DNA from: Paralichthys olivaceus
Lineage: Eukaryota; Chordata; Actinopteri; Pleuronectiformes; Paralichthyidae
Direction: 5' to 3'
NCBI RefSeq assembly: GCF_024713975.1
Contig: NC_091106.1
Coordinates: 14,658,501 to 14,722,500 of the forward strand
DNA length: 64,000 nt
Shown: piece after piece, positions 38,017 to 55,235 of the stretch
Position numbering within the stretch: the first letter of the stretch is position 1
How the letters are laid out: each line of letters opens with the position of its first letter
The notes under the pieces: model-generated
What the model was told of the DNA's origin: nothing
The model's input: the letters and a program-made list of their open reading frames with translations, nothing else
Databases searched by the model: none
Translations under genes and position numbers: made by a program

Positions 38017-39642
38017 ATGTCGACCAGTCGTCAGCTGAGCGAGAGCAGGGCCATCCCGACCAGGACGGTGTTGATCAACGACACAACGCAGCTACCTCAC
38101 GACTACTGCACCACCCCCGGAGGCACTTTATTCTCCACCACCCCCGGAGGTAAAGGGACAGCCCGTGTGGGCTTCGGGATGTGTCTGGAAACAAAATGGA
38201 GGGCAGGTGTTCTCAGTAAACCCGAGCGCTTCTGTCACTGTGGCCTGTTCAAAACAAAAACAAAGCCTGGCCCCGCCCACACGCTCCCAGGCCGCTCTCC
38301 GATTGGCTGGTTTGCAGCGCAGAGATTCTGATGGAAGCCTCGCTGCCTGATTAAGGAAACGTTTGGTTTGTCAATCTTGGTCATTGTCGTGACATGTAGC
38401 TTAAAGCAAACACGTCAACTCTGTGTCATGTCGTTTGTAGCACAGCTTGTCTTGCAACATATGATTCACAACATTGCATGTAAGGAAGTACAGTAACTCT
38501 AGCATGGACACTGTATATCCCTGCTAGGGATGTTTATTGATTGATTTGCCTTCATGATTCAGAAAATAATGGTGATTCTGAAGTTAAGTGATTATTATTT
38601 ATAGCATTAAAAATGTGAGAAGAGCTCAACAGCTGCACCAGCAGCTGTGGTAGTGATTTGTGGTTCAGGTGTTGTTTCAACAGTGCGTCACAAACACACA
38701 TCTGAATATTTTTATCCTGGTTATAAATGAACATTTCAGTCAGAATTTGAACTGAGTCGGTTGAAAACCAGTTTTGTAAAACAGGTGATCTGGGACGGCC
38801 AAGGTTAAGTTTAGTGAAATCAGATAATACAAATGAATGCCGTCACTGGTTCCACCTGTGTCTTCCTGCCATGAGGAATCTAGAAGTTTACCATGGAAAA
38901 GGACAATAAATCAGATTCATTTGTAGGTAATCAAATAAAAAAGTATACTGCGATGCTATCAAAATGGAGATTATTCTGACTCAGAAAACAAAGAGCAGGT
39001 ACAGTACTGGACAGACAGGACTTCAGCACAAAGGAAAGACTCACACAGCTGATAAGCAGTGCTCTGACTTAGAGGAAGTGAAGTCATCACTGGCTGGCTC
39101 ATGTTGCTGGTGATTCACATTCACCTTTCTTCACTTAACTGTTTTTGCCCTATTTGGTTTGGAAATTTCAACTGGGGCCATCACTGTGAGACTGATGATG
39201 ATTATAATGATTACTTTAGCAAAAGGAAAGTGCTTGCAGAAAAGTCAATTATTTGACTAATCACCCAATTAAACATTTATTTCTTCAGATGGAGCAGAAT
39301 AACTGACACTTAATGTTTGTCCTGTTGCAGGGACCCGGATCATCTACGACCGGAAGTTCCTCCTGGACAGGCGCAACTCCCCCATGGCCCAGACTCCGCC
39401 GGCTCACCTGCCTGTCATCCCCGGAGTGACCAGCCAAAATGTCCTACGTGAGAACAGGAAGAACGAAGCCAACAACCATATCAACCACCGTGATGGCAAG
39501 CCCACAACTGGTAAGACTCATGTAATAGGAATTTTTTTTATCGGTATTGGCCGTCACCAGTTCTCTAAAACAATCCAGCCTGATCCTCTCACACCTCTTT
39601 TTTTTTCTAGGTGATGATGCTCAGTTTGAAATGGACATCTAA
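38017..39642 (+). CDS. eif4ebp2: eIF4E-binding protein 2 (translation repressor)
   Basis: Binds the cap-binding factor eIF4E and blocks eIF4G recruitment until mTORC1 phosphorylates it. Exons: 38017-38149, 39331-39510, 39611-39642 (TAA); 345 nt, 114 residues against about 120 in human. Motifs in order: RAIP at 11-14 (mTORC1 docking), TTPGG at 32-36 and 41-45 (priming threonines), eIF4E-binding YDRKFLL at 50-56, NSPMAQTPP at 60-68 (SP and TP sites) and the TOS motif FEMDI at 110-114. NSPMAQTPP and the asparagine-rich linker point to 4E-BP2, not 4E-BP1 or -3. The ATG at 38017 is preceded by CGGAAC and is the first in the exon. Human EIF4EBP2 lies near PPA1, which supports the call. The N-terminus is shorter than human (no glycine/serine stretch). 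Confidence 0.97.
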
Positions 39643-40769
39643 CTGACAGGAACAGCACCAGCAAAAAGCAAATGACCTGGCATCACATGTGCCAGTGGCT
39701 TGGCTTGTAGAATCCAATGTTGTGAGCCCTCATGGCAGCCATCTTCTTTAACTCTCTGTCTCACTGCTGGATGTAATGTGTGTAAACCATGGGGAGTCAG
39801 TATATCATGCATACAGGTACAGTGCTGCCAACTCTGGAAGGTTTATTTTGTATAGATTTCCATGGTCACCCATCGCTGTACAAATCAACAACCACTCAGG
39901 CCTGGATATTATGTACCCAGACACAAGGTCCAATTAGTCGACTGCAGTGCTCATTTTACAGCTTTCTGAGTCGGGATCCTCAACAGAGCTCACTGTCAAA
40001 CCCGTACTATTCTGAGTTAATTGGGGGAGGAAGTGGTCATTTTTTAAAACTGGCCTTAGAATCAGTCAAAAACTTTGATATTCATATTCAGACTTTGGTT
40101 CTGCAGGCCTGTGTGTGCATGTTATTTAAGTGATTTGTTTTTCTTTTTTTGTTTTTGGAACTACTTGAAAAGGTCCACAATCTATTATCGTTTGTTTGGT
40201 CAGTTTAGTTTCCCCCTGACGGTCTGTAAAAGGGATGCTACTTGTTTTCATTTTCCCAATTAGGCGATAATTTCATGCAATTCCAAGATTTTAGCTGTCA
40301 TAAGCAACACGAGCCTGTGAAACTTTCTGATTTTCAGAGGAACATTTTTTTAAAGTGAATCTTAGGCTGTGACGTTGATCGTTTTTTAATTCATCAAATA
40401 ATTGTATTTCCCACTATTACTATAAAGCTAATTGTAAATCCATCAACTAAACGCTCTTCATTAAAATTAGATTTTAGAAAAATATATCAATAATCAAACC
40501 TCTTTGGTCGTCACGATCTTGCTCTAAATTTAATTTACACATTTTACCCCCTGCCGTGAAACGTGAAAACACTTTTAAAACCTACTTAGGCTTAACTGGT
40601 TTATTGTTTTGGCGGGGGAGTTGTGTTCATTCATAAGAGTGTTCACACCTGTAACATCCGTCCTGATTAATCTGATCACAAGGGGTCTGCCCCAAATTCA
40701 GGTCTTTAATTCAAATTAGTCAAATCTTAATACCTGCATTCAGCTCATTGATTCACTTAGTACACTACT

Positions 40770-40820
<51 letters not shown>

Positions 40821-42190
40821 CACACTCTCACAAATGCTGTCATTGGACTCATCTGTAAAGTCAGACTGCGTAAAAAAAACATCATTCTGTCTTCACAGAC
40901 CAAATGATGTCAATGATTATTTGCATATAGAGCGGGTAAGTGAGATCCAGGAGATGCTTCCAGGACAAATTTTAATGTCGGGTGTGAACAGACAAACTTC
41001 ACGCTGTTCACTTGTGATCAGATCTCTCGGGACAGAGTTAATATCAGATCTGAACAGGGTCCAAGAAAAGGAGTAAATACTTTCTGAATCTCCAGACCAG
41101 CTACACATGTAGAACAAATAGGAATAGGTTAAATTTAAATTAATGGGTGGAATATGAGATTTTTTTAAGAAACTTGAAATAAATCCTGATGTTTTATATG
41201 CATTTTATTGTTGAATACAGTTTATTGGTATTGAGGGTGATTAGTTTGGGAATAAGAGCTGTCAAGCCTTTGGATTGGTCAAGGAACCAGGAAACACTGT
41301 TTGAACCGGGCTTGATGGAGGCTGTCCCTTAATCTACAAATCTGTCCCCAGTGTCCTTAATCCACTTTACGTTACCTGTTCACGTGTCATGTCTGCCCAT
41401 GCCTTACTTGACATGAAATGCAGTAACTATAAACCTAGGCTCCTTGTCATCAATTTGTACTTTCCAACAGATGTTTATTTTTTCACTGTAACATTGAATA
41501 GGTAACATTGTACTTAACACTTGAGAGAGAAACAAATAGGTTTTATGGGTTTTTTTTTCCTTTCATAATTTCCTTCCTCATGCAGCTGTGAAGTTTGAAC
41601 GTGTGATGACATTCGTGTCATTCTGGGATTCTGAAGTACGTAGGGTGATGTGGTTAAAAGAGCGCCACGCGCTCATTTAGTCTGTCATCATAGTCATTAC
41701 TGCTTATTGTGCTCAGTCCAAGTAGTAACTCTGAACTTGGCCCAAAAAAAAAATCACGATAGACATTGTGTTTTTGTTGCATTTAAAATCCATTCATTAA
41801 TTTCTCTGCGTGAATGGAACCACTGAATGGCTGACACGATATATTTCATAGATTTTATTTAATTTCCTTTTTTTTGGGCTTGTAATTAACTCTGGCCATG
41901 TTTGGTGTCGAGTACATCGAGGGGATTGCTTGAACCCGATTTGCATTGCACATTTTAATTTTGGCGATAAAGCTCTGTATAACAGCATAGTCATTCGGAT
42001 TGCAGATTTATATAAAATCAGTTTGGTTTGACAATGAGGGCTTTAACATTGTGTTGAAAGAGATGTGGAACAAAGTAACTGTTACCATCTGTTCAGATTT
42101 TAAACAACTTTTATTTTCACTGAATCTCCAACGGCAGTGGACATTATTGCTGCGAGATCAATAAAGTTCCGTAACAAAGAAAATGCGATG
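39643..42190 (+). other. eif4ebp2: Candidate long eif4ebp2 3' untranslated region
   Basis: No coding exon follows the stop. Candidate poly(A) signals are AATAAA at 41178-41183 and 42160-42165; the second sits in AGATCAATAAAGTTCC, a strong context. A (CT)n(CA)n microsatellite lies at about 40769-40818. Mammalian EIF4EBP2 mRNAs are known for very long 3' UTRs, which makes the distal site plausible, but nothing here proves transcription. Confidence 0.4.
40769..40818. repeat. (CT)n(CA)n microsatellite
   Basis: CT units followed by about 17 CA units, within the candidate eif4ebp2 3' UTR. Confidence 0.95.
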
Positions 42191-43540
42191 TTTTGTGTGC
42201 TTGTTTGCTTATTCAGACACAGACAAAAACAGAGATGGAGTCATTCAACATGTCTAGATATGTTCACTCATTATTTGATTAACACAGTGTTCTTTTACCT
42301 CAGTTACACTGATTCATGCTCAGCAGAGTGGAGCTCTCTCCTCATCAGAAATGTCACATCACAAGTGCTCATTAACAAGCTAAAAATAAAATCTCTTTGT
42401 TATCCCATTCATGCCCTCATTCATGGGACCCAATTATTCCCTCAGGTGACCAACTGTATTTCTCTTACAGACTAATATATGCATATTAGCAAATACTGTC
42501 TTTAAAGAAGGGTAATGTATGTAAATGTATGCTGTTTAGTTATTAGCTGTGTACATGACCCACAGTTTCTTAGAGTACTGTAAAACTGCAAAAGTGGATA
42601 TGAAGAGAAGGTCAGACTGGTCATTTTCAAACTGCACACATTTAATCTTGGAATCAATATTTTGAGAATTGTGACATTCATGAAGCATGTGTTTCTTTTG
42701 GAGCCGTTCTTCTTGGATGTCATTTGGCTTTAGTAATTTATTTGTAAAAACAGACATTGCAAACAAATATACACCAAAATTATGTTTGCTTTTGTTTAAA
42801 AATGTTGATTTAATTCATTGAGTTAAAACTCCAGCATGGTGTTTAATCAAATGAACACAAGCATAGTGCTGGTTGAGCATTGTAGAAGGGTTTCTTGGTG
42901 CACAGGGAAATAAGGAAGATGCCATCTAGTTTCTGCTGGGTGTTTTGTACTTAATTAGAATTGGAAAGTGACATAAACAAAGAGTACATAAACAATGTAG
43001 AGAGCGTGGTGGGTGATGGCTGAGGAAAGGGATCAATAGAGACTAAGTGCAAAGTGTAGCCCAGGTCCCATCTCCCCAGTGTGTTAATCTGACCATGAAT
43101 ACATCTAAATTATTGTGAAATGTGTATATCTGTGCATGCATTTGCACTTTTATTACATCATTTCATTCCTGTTATTTATCTCAACAGTGCTGCAGAGATT
43201 ACAGTGACTCCTGCAATACTGACACCATATGGATGCAAGAGGATTCCCCTTATATCAGTTGTACACTATACAATGCTGTATACATTAGTAATATAGTTAC
43301 TATATATTATATATTTTATAATGCACACACCCAGCAGGCGTAGCCCTCGATTTGACTCCACAGTTTTTGTATTTTATTTACAAACTTGAAAGTAGTTTAA
43401 TTAATGAGAGAAAGGAGAAATAGGTTACAGGTCTTATTTCTTCACCCAGCGTGTGTAGTAACACGAACCAAACTTAAAAATGCTTTTAAAAAATAAGTCG
43501 TTCCTCACCTTTTTTTACGATTTTTAATCAGGCATAGCTT
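42191..43540. other. Spacer between eif4ebp2 and rps24
   Basis: AT-rich, no exon or RNA gene seen. The last part approaches the rps24 promoter. Confidence 0.55.
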
Positions 43541-43633
43541 GTGCGTGCCCGGGCCATTTTTGAGCAGGCATTATTGCGGCCGCCTGCGGGTCCTTCCTCC
43601 TTTTCTACGTCCCTGAGCGAGGCCGACGTAAAG
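43541..43633 (+). promoter_or_regulatory. rps24: rps24 core promoter and 5' UTR
   Basis: GC-rich stretch with GGGCCATTTTTG (YY1-like, common at ribosomal-protein genes) and a pyrimidine run CCTTCCTCCTTTTC at about 43592-43605. The run fits a 5' terminal oligopyrimidine start, which would place this mRNA under mTOR-dependent translation. The exact start is not known. Confidence 0.5.
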
Positions 43634-47286
<3,653 letters not shown>

Positions 47287-47342
47287 GTCCGGACAGTCAG
47301 CGAGGGTCTACGTGCTCAACATGCTCTTGTATATTGTCATCA

Positions 47343-47348
47343 AATAAA
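47343..47348 (+). terminator. rps24: rps24 poly(A) signal
   Basis: AATAAA 57 bases after the stop codon, in TCATCAAATAAAAGTTTGG; the following AATTGACAAACACTTTGTCC marks the likely cleavage region. Confidence 0.85.
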
Positions 47349-49769
47349 AGTTTGGAAAAAATTGACAAACACTTTGTCCTTTTTGGTGTTCTCATTTGAA
47401 TAACCATGGTCTGCTTGAGCCGAGTTCATCGTCTTGAACTCATGACATGAAACTATGTCTGTGTGTTTTTGTGAGTCCCTTAAAGTCTGAGTACCATTTG
47501 CTCCAGACTGTTTGTACCCAGGATTGATGAAGGGTGAGATGCTTGGTTAGGTTTGGGACAGCTGTACACAAACATTTAACATTGCTTTGACATTTAACTC
47601 TCGAACCTCTAAATTCTATGCTTGTTTTGTTTTCAATACAAAATACATAATGGTCTTTGTAAGGACTTTGGCCCTCATCAATATTTAACCCCAGTAGAAG
47701 AAACCTTTGAGTTTGTATAACAGTGACATCTAGTGGTTTTGTTTTGACATTACTTCAAAGCAACTTAAATAACACCTAAGCCATTCATTGCTGTGAATTT
47801 ATTTAATAGGATTTGCTAAGGTCAAATTTGATATTTAGATTTCAATTTTTTTTTAAGACATGAGAACATAATGACCATTTAAGGTCATTTGTTTCCCTTG
47901 TAATTTATCATTGCACTCATTTGCAAATGTTTTAGATTTGCACTAAAGGTAATACATGAATGGACATGATGAGTTGTTTACCTGCTGGATATTTACTTGG
48001 TACTATTTACTTCCAAGCCCCCAGTGATGAAATTGTACTAATATGCAGATAAACCTGTCTGCATGTGCACTTTTGCCTTTTTCCGGTCTATAAACACCAT
48101 TTGGAACAGAATGGATATCCCACTTTGCAGCGTGACCTTTACAGATCATTTGCATAGAAATACCCTGAGACTGTGTAAATGAAGTGATTAAAATGCCAGG
48201 GAATGGTCTGTCCTCAGGGTAACCCCCCACCACCACCCCCTAATCTAACTCTTCTATTGATATCAACATTTCCTTGTGCTGTAGATGCAGGAACCACCTC
48301 TTGTGGCTTCCTGGGTTCATGTGTTTAGTTTCAGTGCAGGAGACGTGTGTCTTTGCTCTAAGAATCAAAGCAGAGATCTAAGAAGTTCATCGAAGATACA
48401 TTACATCATTAACAATCGCAGCATGCAACAAGAACAGTACTCGCCGTTATTATTGCAACTAAACAAACAAGAACTTTTAACCTCCATAGACTTTTAAACA
48501 AGTAACAATTCTCAGGATCATCATCCAAATGCTGCAACTACTTTACCCAACTTATTGCAACATAATTGACCGTAAATAAGTTACACACGTTATATAAAAT
48601 TATTTTAACGCTGTTATTTGACATAATATTCATGCCTGTTAAAACTCTTGTATATAGGCCAGACATTTCTCCACCAGTCCTCTGCCTACACCACCGGGGA
48701 AAAAATGAAAACCAGCTTGGAGGCACATCCATTGACACATTTTAAATTGGGGGCTTTTATTTCCCAACAGAAAGCCATATATGTATATTTATCCAGCATC
48801 CCCTTGGGCAAAGCTTCAATCGATGCTTCCCAGCCAAGGTTAAACACTGATAGTTATCAAGATAATTCAAAAGTCCAGTAACAAAGAAACGTGAGTTATC
48901 AGGACCTCTTTCATTAAGAGGACGGTGGACTCGGTGAATGTTTTAAAGGAACATCTTTTTCTTTGCTACAGAGCGTAGGGACATTTAACAAGTTGACACC
49001 AAAACATTTGTGTTATATTTTTTCCCCAACAGGATCCTTAACACACCATGACCCAAAAAAGTAGAGCAGGCAGTGTCGTTAATCTCTGCTAAAGTGTGTG
49101 TGTGTTGTATAGTGCCACTGGGTGAGAGTGGGTGGGTGACTTGCTTAGAAAGGTGCAGTGGACGAACCGGGAAAAAAAGGCAGTGGTGTGTCTCACAGCT
49201 CTGCGGTGCTCTACTGGTGTGTGGATGTGGGAGGTTTGACATAAGTGGAGCTTTCAACCCAGGGACTGGTAACAGATGGTGTTGGGAAATTAAGCTCCTG
49301 TCTCCACAGCACTGTCGCTCCGTCCCTGGAGTCTCTGCCTCTCTGTCTTTGTCTCTCTTTCCCTTTCTTCTTGCAGCCCCTGTTATTTTGTGTCCCACAA
49401 TCCTTGTCTTTGCTGTTTTTTTCCCCCTCTTCTTCATCTACCGGCCCCCTCCTTTGTTTCAGCCATTAGATAAGTGAAGTCTCTTTCCCTCCACGCTCTC
49501 CCTCCCCTGTGTTTGTGTTATAACAGGGAAGCAGGATGACATCAGGAGGATAGTTAGCAGGGCGTAATGCAATAAGCAAGATGTTATTGAAAGAGTGACA
49601 GGAAGGTGCGGTATGAACTGAGAGGACGACAGAGAAGATGGGTTGATGGCCGATAGGCGAAATGAGAGATAAATGAGGGGGAGTTGAGCTGCAACGCAAA
49701 GGTCGTGCTCGCAGGTACGTCTGCAGGAGGTGTACGGTAGAGGTGCAGTCTCTGTGGGGCCTGCAGGGA

Positions 49770-49787
49770 CCCCCCCCCCCCCCCCCC
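49770..49787. repeat. C18 homopolymer
   Basis: Eighteen consecutive C residues after CTGCAGGGA. Length is likely to vary and is prone to sequencing error. Confidence 0.9.
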
Positions 49788-52700
49788 ATACATACCAAAT
49801 AAAACCAGATAAAGACCACACTCACCTCTGCCCTCCTCTGGAATAGGACAGACCTCTATAATGAGAACTGTCCCCTGCCTGCCTGCACGGCGAAGGTGTT
49901 TGTGCAGTCAGGTTTTTGACAGACGGTTACGAGGAACACGTGTTTACACCCTCACAACAGGTGCTGTTTTAATGGCCGGTCTCTCTCCATGCAGAAAGCT
50001 GAGTTGTGGTATTATAATGGAGAAAATGGAAAGAATTCCTGATGACTCACTGTTTGTTTTTGTACATGCGGATCAATAGCTGCAATAGATGTCACAGCCT
50101 CACTGTTTCCCCTTGTACCAGTTCATTAGTGTGTGTCCATGTGGCTTCTAAACTAGATATTATGCTGTAATTTAGTTTAGGAACCATATTTCTCTTATAT
50201 GGGATGTTCCAGTGAATTTATGTTTATAATTACTGAGCTTGCTTGTGTTTGTTCTGCAGCCATCAGCTACAAACTGTATGTTTTCAGTGGCACTGTGAAC
50301 ATTTTTGCAAAGGGGCAACTTGGTGCTGTAAAGTGTGGCCATGCATTCGGGGATGCTATGCATCTTAATGAGGTGTGTCTCTCTTGTTGGCCTCAGCAGG
50401 GAAATCATCACAGCTCATTTTGCAGTCCTGCAGTGTCCTATCAGCTTTGGCAGCCTGCACTAAGTTCACTCCATCTGCCAGTTGCTAGGTGCTGATATAT
50501 AAAATGATCTGTGCCTCGGTAGCCCCTGAGCACCAGGGAAGTGATTTGCTTTTTGAGGACAAACTGTGTTTCGTGAATCCTAATTATCCTCTTTGCATCA
50601 GCAGCCCGACATGGTTTTGTCATTCATCCCTCTCTGGAAGTGGCAGACGGGAGAGAAAAAACCTGCAGCGAACTACATCTGCCCAAACAGACACAGCTAC
50701 ATTGGATGAATTGTGTTGTAGCCAAAATGCAACAAAGGTATTTTCATCAGTCCATTTTCACAGATTCAGTTCGAGGTGGAAAGCAAACGCTACCTGCTGT
50801 CTTATTCTGGCGCTCTTAACGGTGTGCACATATGAAAAATCACTTCTCGGTTTCAGTCATGTGAGGCGTATTGAAACCACTTTCACTGTGGCCTTTATTT
50901 AGACTGCAAACATGCTGTCTGAGGCTCAGAGGACATCAGGCTGGTGTAAAAGCATGTCAGCCCACCTGCCTCCCCGCCAAGCCACCCACATCCTGAGGAA
51001 TTCTGAATTTTTTGTTGGCACGGAAGAAAAGAGTGTGGAGCAGGAAGAAAGGGGTAGTGGGGGGGAGTAAGGTGCAGGGCTGAAGTGGAGGGGAGTGGAG
51101 GAAAAAACGGTTTTGGCTGAAGGGGATTTAAAGGAGAGGGAGAATCGGGAGGGTGCAGTAATGAGAAAGGGCAGCAGATGTGAGTGACAGTATGATGGAA
51201 TGCTCTGTGTGATGGCCACGCTGTACACTCCAGACTGTGTGTGTGTGTGTGTGCGTCCTTGGGTTTTAGAGAAACTATCATATCGTCTTATCAGGTTCAT
51301 GCGAAAATTCTGTTCCTTACCCTTCACAGTCACTTTCAGTCAATTAAGTTAAATGATGCAAGAATAAAAGGGCAACTTTCAATTCACAGAGAGACAGTAA
51401 GCTTTGATCAATACATCACTGATAGTCCATCCATTATTGATCCCAGCTGAAGACTCAATGTCATCTCTGTTGTCCTGTACCGACTGTTGTTACTTTACAA
51501 ACGCATAACTCAACTCATCCTGCTGCTGAACTACGGTTCCCACACCATGTTGTCCATGTCCGATAAAAAAAATCTCACCAGACTCCATCCTTCCATCGCT
51601 ACTGCGCAGACTCTGACTCCAAATGACATGAATGGCTCAAGATGGCAACGTTTGTATCTGGGATACATTATCTTGATTTGATCTGACTGATCTGAAAGTG
51701 GTATTGATCTTGTCACCTGACTCCAGGCAAGAAAGGGAATTGTATTTTCCAAAATATCAAAACGACCTAAATTGCTTGGTCCCGCTCTTCAAACTTTGTA
51801 AGGGCTTTAGAGTTTGACAGAAACAAAATATGAAAACCCAAAGAGAAAGTGCACCACACAAACCTAACTGGTGTATAACTTGTCCTTATTCTACAGACAC
51901 TAACTGCATATGGACAAATTTATAGATCCAATTTATGAACAAAACGCTCCCTGGAGGACGAGAATGGTCCAGTTTTCTTCGATCAATGAAACAAATTTGT
52001 GTTTGGGACTTGACGCAGCATCACACATCCTCCATAGCATCAATATGACTGTGGTACATGGTTTTCCAATAGCAGTTTAAAAAAACAAATAGTCTCTGTC
52101 TCTTGTGGGTCCACGGTGGTTTGATATAGTCGCTCTGCATCCTCAGAGAACGCGGTAAAAATTGTAATGGACTTCCTTGTGAGGACGGGACAAGGTTGTC
52201 TCTTGACTTTGCACAGCTCTCGGCTGTCTGTGTACGGCTGAGTTATTCTGCCATTTTTCAGCCCGTGCACATTCCTGCACTCATTGGTATTCCTATTCAT
52301 ATTACCCTCTTCAATCAGCAGCAGAGAAGCTCTGATTAATGGCAACAGTGAGAGCAATCTCCCAGTGATTCATTAAACAGGACTGGCATGAATAAAAAGG
52401 GAGATTTGCTCATATTGCCTCTCAGAGCCAATAATATGTTCTGTCGCTGGAGAAATGTATAATTCATGGTGTTGTTAGTGACTCTCAACATATCCCCTCC
52501 CTCATACACTACATATGAAATGAATGAAAAGTCAAGTTAGTCATTACCATTATATTAGGTCATCGTTAGAATAACTGATGTTCCCTGTTTAAGTTTGGGA
52601 CTCTCAATTTACTAACCAGTCTGTTAACACATAATTAAAATCATATTATTCCTGTTTGAGTGATCGTCTCCTTGCTGGTACGTTTTGTGCTAATCCATAG

Positions 52701-54243
52701 TGTTCATGTGTCTGGAGGTAGTTCTAGATTGTTTTCTTTTGATTATTCCTTTGTTCGGGAACATAAGTAGCTAATTCAGCACAGGAGACTATTAAACGAA
52801 ATATTTATTTGGTGCAAAACTGTAAAAGTCTTCTTTTTTCTATGGAGATTTGTTTTTAATTCAGACATATATTAACTCATAATACCCTTGGGAGACTTAT
52901 TTGGTTTTTATTGCTTCATACATCTAGAGAAAGTCACGATAATATACTTTTTCTGCCAGAACTTGCCGGTTGGGTATTTTACTAAATAGTGTGAAGTGAC
53001 CTACTATACATTTAAATAGTGTTCAGCTTTGAAGCTGCTGTATTTCTGTGTTTGCTGACTCATAATAATTGGATGTGTGTACTATTTTGTTTGAGTTTTG
53101 TTTTTATGGCTCAGTGAGTCCCTTTACTTAACTGACTATGCAAGATTATCATTCTGATTCAATTTACACTTTTTACTCACAATAAAATAAATGTTAAATT
53201 TAAAACACCAATCCCAGTGACGACCATAAGTAGTGCTAAACATCATGAGGCAAAAAACAACATAATCTCTTCAATGTGCATTTCAGGGTTATAGGTTAAA
53301 GACTCATAAAAAAAATATGGCTTTTCCTGCGCGCTGATTCGGAGACATTCCCCAGAGCCTGAAACATTTACAATACACCAAACCCATCTCTGGAAAATCA
53401 CCTCAGCGCTCCCATCCACCATATTATCACGGATTGATTTCTATCAGACATTACCCCCGCAAATGTGCATGAGCATGGGCCATCAGGCGAGTGTCATTAC
53501 TGCTGCTCATTTGCGAGGTAAGAGACGATCAGATGTGACAGGGGCGGAATTAGCTTTGTGTTGGCTCTCCGTCACTCTCATCCTCAACTGCTGCTGGGTG
53601 GGGGAGCATGATTAAAAGGATATATAATACCACCCTGCACATTAAAAGGCACCATGCCCCACTTTTCCCTCCCACCTACACTGTGTGCGGCACACAAAGG
53701 CCGTAGCCCTGGCTGCTCCTCTGTAGTGCATGGTGTGGCGAGGCAAGCCTCCCCTATTCCCTGCTGCCTTTCTTCCTCAAGGTGATTGCTGATCTGAGAG
53801 ATAAAATGGATGAAAGCATCCAGGTGGAAAGCCAATCATATAGAGATCCCCCTGTATTGCTTTTTCATTATAGCACACCTACATGAAATGGATGTATCAG
53901 CCAGTGTAACTGAGCCGAGGCCATGTTGCTCTACACCAGCTCTACAGTGGTATCTTTTGCAGCGAGCAGCCTGCTGTCTTATTGAGCAGTGTTAAAAATC
54001 AATAGGCTCTGACCTTACGTGTGTCAGTGGCTGTGTTGGAGACCCCATCAGAGCACAGTATGTCCTCCACTGTCTCAGTAGAGGCACTAGTTGACTACTA
54101 AAGCCACTAGTCAACACTGTGGGCAGCAGTTGAGTGCTCGTAGGCGATGTGATTTCAGCCAATATCACAGCAGTTTATTTATAAAACGCTGTTGTTAGAA
54201 TATTTGCTCCGGCCATGTTACTTTCTTCTTCTTATATTTAGAC

Positions 54244-54657
54244 TAGAACCTTAGTGATTTATCGGTTGGCCAATACAATCAACTGATTCTAGCCTTTCAT
54301 ATACACATCGGTATCTGCGTTAGTTTTTGCCAATATGAAAACATTTATTTTAAAGAATAAACAATGCAGAAAAAAATTGGCATTCATGTTTACATTTTAT
54401 TTTAAGAAGTGTATGTTTATTTCCTTAATTCAAGTTCTATATGCTTGGATGTTTTTGTGTTATTTTTTTTATCTATAGTTATTTATAATATTGTTAAACT
54501 GTAAAATATAAAGCCATGATAACGTATCTTTGTTATAAGAGTACGACATCTTAGGAATCATTGACAGTCACATATCGGCAGATGTATTGGTATCAGAAAT
54601 GTTTTACTGAATAATATCGGCATCAGCTCCCAAAATTCCATATCGATTTAGGCTCTA
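54244..54657. mobile_element. MITE-like element rich in ATCGG blocks
   Basis: Left end TAGAACCTTAGTGATTTATC and right end CGATTTAGGCTCTA form imperfect inverted ends. Inside are repeated GGCCAATAC, ATCGGTATC and ATATCGGCATC blocks. I recognise the composition as an abundant fish repeat. No coding sequence. Confidence 0.6.
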
Positions 54658-54904
54658 ACCTGTTGAAAGACTTTCTAATACTCATATTTTATTTGGATTA
54701 TTTCAGTTTGGACTTTTAATCTCCTTGTGTTTGGGACTTTGGTTTTGTATATTTGGATTTTTGGATTTATATTTGTTTGCACCTCAAGTTTGTTATATCC
54801 TGTTTTACTTTGACACTTCTTTCCTTGTGTCTCTGTCACTTTTTCTCAAGCATAATATTTGTGTATAAATAAATGGACAAAAACTCAAGTCAAAGAAAAA
54901 ATAC

Positions 54905-55235
54905 CACATTCGCTTTTTCTACTAGGGTAAGTATACTTGCTTTTAAATGTACTTTAAGTATTATAAGTAAAAGTACTTGCAGAGTGTATCCTATTCCCTG
55001 ATGCAACAGTGTACTACATCATGATGACTCGGCCATGACCTCAAACAATAATGTGATGCAAATTTGCATTGTAAAAATGTAGTGGAGTAGAAAGAAAATA
55101 TTTGCTTATATATGGAGGGTAGTAATAGTGATAAGTACCAGAAAATAAAACATGTTTGTGAAGTAGAGATGCATTAAAAATGTTCTTGAGTAGAGTAACA
55201 AAGTAAATGTACTTCATAACCTTCCACCACTGGTG
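54905..55235. mobile_element. Truncated fish MITE ending CCTTCCACCACTGG
   Basis: Contains several AAGTACTT-type blocks (AAAAGTACTTGCAGAG, AAAGTAAATGTACTTCATAA) and ends in CTTCCACCACTGG, the terminus of an abundant teleost element. The matching left end is not visible, so the copy seems truncated. Confidence 0.6.

Noticed and set aside
48985-49477. Two overlapping open frames of 134 and 150 codons on opposite strands
   Set aside because: Low-complexity, no start or splice context, no recognisable family.
50895-51333. Pro/Ser-rich open frames on the minus strand
   Set aside because: Arise from a purine-rich GGAG/GGGG stretch; no coding signature.
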